From CAZVBV01 sp964578905 (GTDB lineage Bacteria > Patescibacteriota > Gracilibacteria > UBA4473), in assembly GCA_964578905.1 (NCBI GenBank), contig CAZOER010000009.1, positions 1-28,749 of the forward strand: a stretch of 28,749 nucleotides of DNA. Direction: 5' to 3'. This document shows, in pieces, positions 21,669 to 28,749 of the stretch. The notes below the pieces were generated by a model, which saw nothing but the letters and a program-made list of their open reading frames with translations, searched no databases and was not told the origin of the DNA. The translations under genes and the position numbers were made by a program. Each line of letters begins with the position of its first letter. The first letter of the stretch is position 1.

Positions 21669-24209
21669 ATGATAGATTCCTTTTTTCTAAATGTAATTTG
21701 CTCCGAGTATCGAGACGGAGATCCTTGTTATCAAACATTTTTAAAACTAATTTACTCCAGGCGAGTCGACCTCTTGTCTGCGAATCGCAATCGGGTAAAA
21801 AACATTATTATTGAAGAAATAAAAAATCACTTTCTATCAACTGTTGAGCCCGCCCCTGTTGTAGTTCCTGCTGATGAGGCTTTCCATTTGGGAGAGAAAA
21901 CTCTGGAGGATTTTAAAATTGGAGAACTGAACGTGAAAAATTTTTGTGGTTTTCAGTCTCACGACCCAATAAAGTTCCATAACAAATTTACACTCTTTTT
22001 TGCTGAAAACGGGAGGGGGAAATCTAGTTTGTGTGACGCACTAGAATACGGCATTACCGGCGATGTTATGGAAATGAAAAATCGAAAATGCGCTGAAGGG
22101 GGGTATCTCCAAAACAAGCATCAAAGAACCCCTCCGTTCCGTGTAGATATTCTTGATACAGAGGGGAGAAGATTCCTCGAAGACCAAAACTATGAAAGAT
22201 GTTTTTTGGAAAAGAATAGACTGGAAAACTTTGGAAGATTGAGCCAGGGAAACTCTTCGAATATCCAAAAGAATTTGTCTGATCTTTTGGGGTTTGGTCC
22301 AATAACTGATCTCATCCGGAATTTTGTTAAGCCTGAAAGTTTTGGTCCGACCGACATAGAGAAACAAAGTTATGAACCTGGGTTTTTAAAAATTCTAAAC
22401 TGGAAAACTATAAATGATAATTATTCTGAAGAGAAAATAGCGATTGATAGTCTATTGAGAGATACTGTGCCAGAGACCGCTAATGATGAAGCGGCTGTTC
22501 TCGCACATGGTCAAAAATTAAAAGGAGAGTTAGAAAATAGACCTGTATTGTTTTCTGAAGAATTGTCCCAGAATATCCGGCAGATGAAAGTGCATCTTGC
22601 GGAGTGGCTGGAACATGATAAATTTTTGAAAGAGAAAATTAATGAATTAAATTTTAAGAACTTATACAAAGCCGCTCAAAATATTTTTGAAAGAGACCCC
22701 ACCATTCCTGCTTGTCCGCTGTGTGAAACTTCCTTGTCTGAAACAAAGACGAACCCAATTTCTCGAACGGAAAGTGAATTAGAAAAATTGAAATTAATAT
22801 CAGATCGCCAAGAGTCGGCGAAAAAAATACAAGAATCTGTTTATGTTCTGTGGGGGAAGGTAAAAAAAGAATATACAAGTGTTAATAAAAACTTAGAAGA
22901 CCCGATAAGAAAACAATTATTGGAGGTGGTGACTCCTCCTGAAATTTTCCAAAACCTTGGTGTTTCTTTGGAAGAATTAGATGAAAAATACACTGATTTC
23001 ACGGATTTTTCTGAGCAATTTAAAAATTATTTCTCTTTCGAGTTGGAAAATCTGAATATAATTCGGACCGCAATCGATGGAATGGGGGAGGGATTCGAAA
23101 AAAAAGAAGAGAAGAGGGATGTGCTAAGGAATTGGCTACTCATCCGAGAAAAAATAAAGGTCCATGCAAATTTAAAGGAGAAGTATGAAGAGTGGGGGGG
23201 GTTTGGGAATAGTTATTTATTGTTTTTTGATGCTTTAAGGAAAAAAGAAGACGAAATCGTAGAAAGAGAGTCCTCTGAAATCGACTCCCTTATTCTTTCT
23301 TTTTATCAGGCCCTGAATAATAACGATACCGAGGCAGAAAAAGTTATTAAAATACAGCTGCCAAAAACTCAAGAAGAAAAATTAAGGATTAATTTATTTC
23401 GAAACCAAGACGAAGAACATAATGCATTGGAGCTATTGAGTGAGGGCCACCTAAAAACACTGGGGCTGTCTATTTTATTGGCACGAGCTGTTAAATACAA
23501 GTGTCCGTTTTTAATTTTTGATGATGTGGTTAATGCAATAGACAGCGAACACAGGGATAATATTATAGAATTGCTATCATCAGACGCTGATCTCCTTACG
23601 CAAGAGATTTTTGGAGAGAACAAAGAAAGAGTCTCTGGTTTTCTTGAAAATTTGCAACTAATCGTGACAACCCATGATGCCTTTTTTGATCAAAAAATTT
23701 CAAATTACTTTAATCCAAATGAGCAAATACGACATGTCTTGAGCTACGACAATAATGGTGTTTTGGTCTCTGGGCATAAAACAAAACATTACAACAGTAG
23801 GGTGTCCTCTGCGATAGTGGAGGGGGACTTAGATTTCGCCGTTTCTATTTGTAGAAAATGGTTTGGATTACTAATAGAAAAAAAGGTAAAAAAATTAAAA
23901 ATCCCACTCACAACGGAAGACTTTGAAAGAAAGGATATGCAAACTTTTTCCCAAAAGGTTTACGACCACATCAAGGGGGAAGATAAATATAGAGATGAAA
24001 TTAAGAAGTTAATGAAAGATCTTATTAATTCTCACCAAGAGGACTATTCGTACCATTATCCTGAGTTCACGTGGACCTGGAGAATACTAAATCAAGAAGT
24101 TCATGGAAGACTCTCTGAGGAGGATAATATCGATATAACAAAAACGAATGTAGAGAAGATTCAAGAGGCGTTGATAAAACTAGAGGAGCCGTGGGAAAAA
24201 GAAGAATAA
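21669..24209 (+). CDS. SMC/Rad50-like ATPase, zinc hook, possible HEPN tail
   Basis: This 846-residue protein has Walker A K118 (ENGRGKSS), coiled-coil arms around a zinc-hook CPLC (349-352), an ABC signature-like LSEGH (590-594), Walker B D618-D619 (FLIFDDVVNAID) and an H-loop H669 (VTTHD): a complete SMC/RecF-class ATPase. The C-terminal ~130 residues are separate and contain R805-x6-H812 (WRILNQEVHGR), matching the RX4-6H signature of HEPN ribonucleases. RloC, an anticodon nuclease, also joins a zinc-hook ATPase to a HEPN-type nuclease, so antiviral defence is plausible. It lies between the outermost attachment copy and core gene gpmI, and is AT-richer than the core genes. It is a single gene with no partner visible. 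Confidence 0.85.
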   Translation: MIDSFFLNVICSEYRDGDPCYQTFLKLIYSRRVDLLSANRNRVKNIIIEEIKNHFLSTVEPAPVVVPADEAFHLGEKTLEDFKIGELNVKNFCGFQSHDPIKFHNKFTLFFAENGRGKSSLCDALEYGITGDVMEMKNRKCAEGGYLQNKHQRTPPFRVDILDTEGRRFLEDQNYERCFLEKNRLENFGRLSQGNSSNIQKNLSDLLGFGPITDLIRNFVKPESFGPTDIEKQSYEPGFLKILNWKTINDNYSEEKIAIDSLLRDTVPETANDEAAVLAHGQKLKGELENRPVLFSEELSQNIRQMKVHLAEWLEHDKFLKEKINELNFKNLYKAAQNIFERDPTIPACPLCETSLSETKTNPISRTESELEKLKLISDRQESAKKIQESVYVLWGKVKKEYTSVNKNLEDPIRKQLLEVVTPPEIFQNLGVSLEELDEKYTDFTDFSEQFKNYFSFELENLNIIRTAIDGMGEGFEKKEEKRDVLRNWLLIREKIKVHANLKEKYEEWGGFGNSYLLFFDALRKKEDEIVERESSEIDSLILSFYQALNNNDTEAEKVIKIQLPKTQEEKLRINLFRNQDEEHNALELLSEGHLKTLGLSILLARAVKYKCPFLIFDDVVNAIDSEHRDNIIELLSSDADLLTQEIFGENKERVSGFLENLQLIVTTHDAFFDQKISNYFNPNEQIRHVLSYDNNGVLVSGHKTKHYNSRVSSAIVEGDLDFAVSICRKWFGLLIEKKVKKLKIPLTTEDFERKDMQTFSQKVYDHIKGEDKYRDEIKKLMKDLINSHQEDYSYHYPEFTWTWRILNQEVHGRLSEEDNIDITKTNVEKIQEALIKLEEPWEKEE

Positions 24210-24214
24210 TTTCA

Positions 24215-25723
24215 TTACTCCACCAACCCCTCTCCCGTCATCTCTTCGGGAATCGGTAATTCAAGCAATTTCAAAATAGTCGGTGCAATATCCGCCAATG
24301 TTCCTTCTTCTCTTAAGTGAACTTCTTCACCATTGTTGAGAATAAGCGAGAACGGCACGAGGTTCTTGGAATGCTTCGGCGCATGATTCCCTTCCTCATC
24401 AAGCATCTCCTCACAATTCCCGTGATCGGCAGTAATCATAATGTCGTATCCTTGCTTGAGCACCTTGGGCACAAGTTTCCCAAGACACTTGTCGACAGTC
24501 TCCATCGCCTTAATCCCTGCCTGGACGTCTGAAGAATGTCCCACGAGATCCCCATTGGCATAATTCTGAACGACGAGTTCGTACTCATTTTTCGTAATCG
24601 CTTTGATGGCCGCATCGGTATTTTCTTCCGCTGCCATGTCCGGTGCCTCGGCGTAAGATGCGCATTTGGGAGACTCGACCATGATCCGTTCTTCTTTATC
24701 GAATGGTTCTTTGTGATCTCCTGAAAAGAACGTCGTCACGTGATTAAATTTTTCCGTTTCGGCGATACGAAGTTGTGAATGTCCTTCGCGAGCAATAATT
24801 TCTCCGAGGGTGTTTTCGATCTTGTGCGCCGAGAGAGCGTAAATCACATGCGCTTGTTCGTGATACTGTCCAAAGATTCCCACGTTTTCAGGGTTCAATC
24901 GAATCAATCTCCTGAACTGCGGGAAGTCTCGGTCGCACAGGCTCGCTGTAATCTGTCTCATTCTGTCTGTCCGGAAGTTGAAACAAATCACGATATCATC
25001 GTTCTGAATTTGTCCTTCTTTTTCCAAAAGCACGGGTGGCACATAATAGTCCGACTCCTCGCTTGTGTCGTAGAAGTTGTCCAAATATTCTCCCCATGAT
25101 TCTCGCACCGCTGAAACATTTGGATCACAGAGAATCTTGTAGGCTTGCTCGGTTCGGTTCCAGTTTTTGTCCCGATCCATTCCAAAGAATCGCCCTCCGA
25201 TCGAGGCGATCTTCCCGATGCCTTTATCCTCAATGTCTTTGAGATAATGCTTCGCAGTCCGCTCTGGCACGTCTCTCCCGTCGAGAAAGGCGTGAATAAA
25301 TATGTCTTCAATCCCAAAGTTCTTCGCCATGTCTTGGAGTCCGTACAGGTGGTTTTGAAAACTATGAATTCCCCCATCCGACACCATTCCAACAAAGTGA
25401 ATTCTTCCTTTTCGTTTTGCAGTTTGAAACAAAGGAGTGAGCTCTGGCTTTTCCATAAAGTCCCCTGATTCGATTTCGTCATTGATCACCGTGAGCAATT
25501 GTTTCACTGGGCGTCCTGCTCCGATGGTGATGTGCCCAACCTCTGATCCTCCCATTTGGAACTCTGGCAGTCCGACGGCTCGTCCGTGAGTCTTGAGTTT
25601 TGAGAACGGCTTTGTCTTAAAAAGTGTGTCGAGAAACGGGGTCTTGGCTTGCGCAAACGCGTCTCCTTTGTCTCCTTTTCCCAATCCCACGCCGTCTAAA
25701 ATAATTAAATAAACTTTTTTCAT
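24215..25723 (-). CDS. gpmI: 2,3-bisphosphoglycerate-independent phosphoglycerate mutase
   Basis: This 502-residue enzyme converts 3-phosphoglycerate to 2-phosphoglycerate in glycolysis. Alkaline-phosphatase-superfamily motifs are clear: an N-terminal metal Asp (LIILDGVG), the phosphoserine at S60 (MGGSEVGH, where most members have MGNSEVGH), FLDGRD, FNFRTDRMRQ and the C-terminal TADHGNCEEM metal motif. Length is usual for the family. It is convergent with the ATPase gene (5-base gap) and divergent from the pilin-like gene, with about 30 bases between. Composition marks the start of the host core region. Confidence 0.97.
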   Translation of the reverse strand: MKKVYLIILDGVGLGKGDKGDAFAQAKTPFLDTLFKTKPFSKLKTHGRAVGLPEFQMGGSEVGHITIGAGRPVKQLLTVINDEIESGDFMEKPELTPLFQTAKRKGRIHFVGMVSDGGIHSFQNHLYGLQDMAKNFGIEDIFIHAFLDGRDVPERTAKHYLKDIEDKGIGKIASIGGRFFGMDRDKNWNRTEQAYKILCDPNVSAVRESWGEYLDNFYDTSEESDYYVPPVLLEKEGQIQNDDIVICFNFRTDRMRQITASLCDRDFPQFRRLIRLNPENVGIFGQYHEQAHVIYALSAHKIENTLGEIIAREGHSQLRIAETEKFNHVTTFFSGDHKEPFDKEERIMVESPKCASYAEAPDMAAEENTDAAIKAITKNEYELVVQNYANGDLVGHSSDVQAGIKAMETVDKCLGKLVPKVLKQGYDIMITADHGNCEEMLDEEGNHAPKHSKNLVPFSLILNNGEEVHLREEGTLADIAPTILKLLELPIPEEMTGEGLVE

Positions 25724-25753
25724 CGTGGAAATTGTAAGGTAAAGTGGGGGAAG

Positions 25754-26725
25754 ATGAAATGGAAAAATCCTGGTGTCTCGCTGCTCATTAGTTTGGGAAT
25801 TTCTTTTTTGGTTCTTGGGGTTGCGCTTGCCGTAATCTCGTCTGTGGATAGTGCCGTTCAGAGAAGTTCTGATTTGGGACGATCAACACAGGTGTTTTTT
25901 GCCGCTGAAGCGGGACTCGAATCCGCCTTCTTTCATCACAATGCTCGTGGACAAGGGGTTCATTTTGAAGATGCGTCTGCACCACAAAAAATTGCACTTC
26001 TCGCTTCCTCTGTTGAAGTCGACTGGACTCTTGAGGGCCGGATAGATGAGGTTGAAGGGCTCTTAAAAGAGGGGCAAAAAATACGAATTCCATTGTTCTG
26101 GGACGACTCAGCTGATCCCACCAAGGAGCCACCATTTGATGAAGACGGCGAATTTGTAGCCGGACACGATCAGGCGGGAATTCTTACCGATGATTTTATT
26201 CTCGAGTTTTCTAATGCGGGGATTCCTGGTGATTTTGACTTTGGGACAGAGGAGCCTGACGCCGTATTGCTCGACTGGGCTGTTTCTCGGCAACACGCAA
26301 CCAACGGACTCCAAACGTTTATTCCTCAACGCGGAACCAGTAACATCTGTGCCTCTGACACCACTTTTATTTGTCGAGAGGCTTTTTTAATTACGGGGGG
26401 AGAGATTGACTCCTCCTCGCTTATTGATGGAGAAATTCTTCCAGGGGGAGATCCTGATACGCTGAACCACTTTATGGGTGATCTAGAGTCTCAACAATTC
26501 ATTCTCTCTTTCCAGTCACTTCTCCCTTTTACCGATACTGATGGAGACAAGATTGAAGGCATTTCTTTTTCTCTCATCGGCGATGACATCCCTCGTCCAC
26601 CGCTCCCGAAAAGTGCCTACACGGTTTCTTCCGAGGTTTCTCTTGGAAATTTTTCAAAGGTTATCACCGCCGAGGTTCTTGAAAAAACCACCATCGGGGC
26701 GTTTGATTACATCATCTTTGATTAG
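25754..26725 (+). CDS. PilX-like type IV pilus/pseudopilin protein
   Basis: This 323-residue protein has a short basic N-terminus (MKWKNPG) followed by a hydrophobic helix (VSLLISLGISFLVLGVALAVI) and the FFAAEAGLESA motif typical of PilX-type minor pilin or assembly proteins. The rest is a mainly beta extracellular domain with one plausible disulfide pair (CASDTTFIC). It is probably inserted by prepilin-type processing and exposed outside the membrane, in line with the type IV pilus systems common in CPR bacteria. A GGGGGA ribosome-binding site precedes the ATG. Its stop overlaps that of convergent pyrH by four bases. Confidence 0.78.
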   Translation: MKWKNPGVSLLISLGISFLVLGVALAVISSVDSAVQRSSDLGRSTQVFFAAEAGLESAFFHHNARGQGVHFEDASAPQKIALLASSVEVDWTLEGRIDEVEGLLKEGQKIRIPLFWDDSADPTKEPPFDEDGEFVAGHDQAGILTDDFILEFSNAGIPGDFDFGTEEPDAVLLDWAVSRQHATNGLQTFIPQRGTSNICASDTTFICREAFLITGGEIDSSSLIDGEILPGGDPDTLNHFMGDLESQQFILSFQSLLPFTDTDGDKIEGISFSLIGDDIPRPPLPKSAYTVSSEVSLGNFSKVITAEVLEKTTIGAFDYIIFD

Positions 26726-27438
26726 TGCGCTGTGATTTGCGTTCCCACGTTTTTTCCGGTGAGCACGCTTTTGAGGTTCCCTTTTTTGAGGAGCTCAAAG
26801 ACTACAATCGGCATGTTGTTGTCTCGGCATTGTGCCACCGCGGTTGCATCCATTACTTTCAAATCTTTTTCTAACACTTCGTCGAAGGTAATCTTTTCAA
26901 ATCGTTTCGCGTTTTTGTTTTTTTGTGGGTCGCTATCGTATACGCCGTCCACGTTTGTTGCTTTGAATACTGCGTCACATCCCAGTTCCAAGGAACGAAG
27001 AGCGGCCGCTGAGTCGGTCGTGAAGTACGGGTTCCCTGTTCCTGCTGCACAAATAACAATTCTGTCTTTTTCCAAGTGTCGCATGGCTCGCCGTGTGATG
27101 TATGGCTCTGCCACCGCTGGGATATCGAGCGCTGAACATACTCGAGAATGAACGCCCATTTTCTCTAACCCAGCCTGAAGGGCGACCGCATTCATTATCG
27201 TTCCGAGCATTCCGATAAAGTCGGAAGGCACTCGTTCAATTCCTGATTTATCATTCTCTCTCCCTCTCCAAATATTCCCCGCTCCGATGACGATGACAAT
27301 CTCTACTCCTGTTTTTTGTGCCTCGACAACCTCTCCGCAAACCTTGTCGAGAATCGAGTAATCGATCCCAAATTCCTTCTCGCCCAAAAGGGCTTCTCCT
27401 GAAAGCTTAAGCAGAATCCGTTTGAATTTTTTTGGCAT
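26722..27438 (-). CDS. pyrH: UMP kinase
   Basis: This 238-residue enzyme phosphorylates UMP to UDP using ATP in pyrimidine nucleotide synthesis. Amino-acid-kinase motifs include KLSGEALLG near the N-terminus, IVIGAGNIWRG, the DAVFKATNVDGVYDSDP region and a C-terminal GTQI. The start at 27438 (MPKKFKRILLKLSGE) gives the normal bacterial length; the frame is open for 28 more codons upstream, but those residues do not fit the family. It is divergent from the formyltransferase gene, with 41 bases between. Confidence 0.96.
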   Translation of the reverse strand: MPKKFKRILLKLSGEALLGEKEFGIDYSILDKVCGEVVEAQKTGVEIVIVIGAGNIWRGRENDKSGIERVPSDFIGMLGTIMNAVALQAGLEKMGVHSRVCSALDIPAVAEPYITRRAMRHLEKDRIVICAAGTGNPYFTTDSAAALRSLELGCDAVFKATNVDGVYDSDPQKNKNAKRFEKITFDEVLEKDLKVMDATAVAQCRDNNMPIVVFELLKKGNLKSVLTGKNVGTQITAH

Positions 27439-27479
27439 GTGTTTACTTTTCCGAAAAATTATACAAAATCGGACTGAAA

Positions 27480-28310
27480 ATGAAAGTGATTCTTCTAACA
27501 ACTGACCACAATATCGCCGCAAACATCTGTATTAAGGCGTTCCTGCAGAATACCCTGCGACAAAAATATGACATCGATGTCGTTGGAATGGTGATAACTT
27601 CCATGTTTTTCCCACTTGAAAAGAAGTCTTGGAAGGCTTTTTTTCGGTTTATAAAGCGGGCCGGATTCTCCTTTGCATGTAAATCTATCGTGGCAAACTT
27701 GATCCAAAGTCTCAAGATGAATTTTGCGAAAAACTTCGTTCCCGATAAAAAGCGGGAGTATTTCCTTCTCAAAGAACTCGCACGCCGGTATGGAATTCCT
27801 GTTCTTTCTGTACGAAATGTAAACGAATCAGAGGTGCTCGATTTTGTTGAGGAAAAAAATCCTGACTATTTGGTTTCCGCACACCTGCTTCAGATTGTAA
27901 AAAAAGAACTCCTCGCGATTCCTCATGAGGGATCTATTAATATTCACCCTGCACTGTTCCAAGAACACCGGGGAGTATTCTCCAGCTTCTGGATGCTTTT
28001 GCGAAACAGGCGTCAGTCTGGCGCAACCGTTCACTTCATGGATGAAAAAATTGATAATGGGAAAATAATTCTTCAACGAAATTTCTTTATCAATCGTTCT
28101 GATAGTATTCACTCTGTTGACGAAAAGGCTGCCAAGCTCGGGGGGAACCTCCTCATCAAAGCCCTTGTGAAAATTAAGAAGAAACGAGCAAGATCGGTCT
28201 TTCTCAAAAAAATCAGCCAACTCCTCACCATGCCAACAGAACACCAAACCCGCGCATTCAAGAAAGAAGGAAAGCATATTATGAGTTGGTCTGACTTCTT
28301 CAAGATCTAA
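27480..28310 (+). CDS. Formyltransferase-family protein
   Basis: This 276-residue protein has the N10-formyltetrahydrofolate-dependent transferase signature: N154 and H156 (SINIHPALF) and D192 (EKIDNGKII) as catalytic triad, plus EHRG and GATVHFMD. The N-terminus is extended relative to PurN. There is no clear Fmt C-terminal OB domain, and the surrounding motif differs from Fmt's usual HxSLLP. A sugar-nucleotide or aminoglycan formyltransferase is therefore more likely than Met-tRNA formyltransferase, although the latter cannot be excluded. The start at 27480 is preferred over the in-frame ATG at 27432, which would overlap pyrH's start. The stop abuts that of the deaminase gene. Confidence 0.8.
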   Translation: MKVILLTTDHNIAANICIKAFLQNTLRQKYDIDVVGMVITSMFFPLEKKSWKAFFRFIKRAGFSFACKSIVANLIQSLKMNFAKNFVPDKKREYFLLKELARRYGIPVLSVRNVNESEVLDFVEEKNPDYLVSAHLLQIVKKELLAIPHEGSINIHPALFQEHRGVFSSFWMLLRNRRQSGATVHFMDEKIDNGKIILQRNFFINRSDSIHSVDEKAAKLGGNLLIKALVKIKKKRARSVFLKKISQLLTMPTEHQTRAFKKEGKHIMSWSDFFKI

Positions 28311-28748
28311 TTATTTCTTGAAGCGTCCTTCTGCATCTTCGACGAGGTATACATTTTGAATACCGGCTTCGATCATTTTTGACCAACAACTTTCACAGCA
28401 CCACCAGTGCCCCCAGAGATAGATATCTGCGTTTTCGCAACCCCCTTGCATTTGAGAAAGAGCCACCTGTTCGGCGTGATTCTTTGGATCACACCCTTCG
28501 CAGAGTTCGTAGTTCTCGCCCGTAGGGATATTTAATTCTTTGCGTCGGCATCCATGATCTTCGTGGTAGGTGGAAACGTTTGCTCCTCGTCCAACAACAA
28601 CTCCATGGCGAACAATCACCACTCCTGTCTGGTGTGCATGGTCGGAAGAAAGCTCTTCGGCCGCTTCTTTGGCTGCACTCATAAACTCATTGTCCGCCCC
28701 AACGTACAAAATTTCTCGTCCTTCTGGCAGGTACGGTAGATCTCTCAT
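28311..28748 (-). CDS. Deoxycytidylate/cytidine deaminase family protein
   Basis: This 145-residue zinc deaminase has H91-A-E93 (HAEQVAL) as zinc ligand and catalytic Glu, and C118-x2-C121 (CCESC) as the other ligands, matching dCMP and related deaminases. An extra Cys-rich stretch (HGCRRKELNIP…CEGCDPKNH) may bind a structural zinc, as in dCMP deaminases. It would convert dCMP to dUMP for thymidylate synthesis. The ATG is one base from the window edge, so a longer N-terminus cannot be ruled out. Confidence 0.86.
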   Translation of the reverse strand: MRDLPYLPEGREILYVGADNEFMSAAKEAAEELSSDHAHQTGVVIVRHGVVVGRGANVSTYHEDHGCRRKELNIPTGENYELCEGCDPKNHAEQVALSQMQGGCENADIYLWGHWWCCESCWSKMIEAGIQNVYLVEDAEGRFKK

Positions 28749-28749
28749 T

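Noticed and set aside
24988..25482. 164-codon leftward open frame
   Set aside because: Same strand but different frame inside gpmI, which has full family motifs.
1..28749. UGA recoded as glycine (Gracilibacteria/Absconditabacteria code)
   Set aside because: Complete genes such as the DUF805 gene end in TGA at natural lengths, and known families read through without in-frame TGA.

Overview
The window looks like a chromosomal stretch of a small-genome bacterium, most likely from the Candidate Phyla Radiation (a Peregrinibacteria-like lineage is my guess). The reasons are tightly packed core genes, A-rich start contexts with few clear Shine-Dalgarno sites, and accessory genes that are mostly unrecognisable. 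Many genes end in TGA, so the standard code applies rather than the UGA-Gly code of Gracilibacteria/Absconditabacteria. Taxonomy is inference only.

The layout is governed by initiator tRNA-fMet. The window opens inside its 3' half (1-53). The last 45 bases of the tRNA (anticodon loop to CCA) recur at 14744-14788 and 21358-21402, which is the pattern left by successive integrations into one tRNA 3' end. The repeats bound two tandem elements. Element 1 (about 14.7 kb) has two convergent tyrosine recombinases, a leftward replication operon (PrimPol-helicase, a zinc-knuckle protein, an unknown protein), a winged-helix regulator, and cargo: a DUF805 protein, a leader-controlled unknown gene followed by an HD hydrolase, membrane proteins, a frameshifted pseudogene, an Eco47II-like restriction-modification system, and a SAM-riboswitch-controlled pair of tiny genes. 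Element 2 (about 6.6 kb) has no recombinase or replication gene. It carries three rightward genes, dominated by a 1,751-residue protein with coiled coils, a glycine-rich hydrophobic middle, three 54-residue repeats and an HD-type metal site. The right ends of the two elements are nearly identical over 167 bp, so element 2 could be moved in trans by element 1.

Beyond the third tRNA copy lies a hairpin-rich spacer, then an SMC/Rad50-like ATPase with a zinc hook and a C-terminal RX6H motif, possibly a defence nuclease. Compact, GC-richer core genes follow: gpmI, a PilX-like pilin protein, pyrH, a formyltransferase and a dCMP deaminase.

The parts worth most attention are the fMet attachment array with compensated T-stem changes, the giant-protein module of the recombinase-less element, the SAM riboswitch beside a DNA methyltransferase system, and a second structured leader of unknown class.
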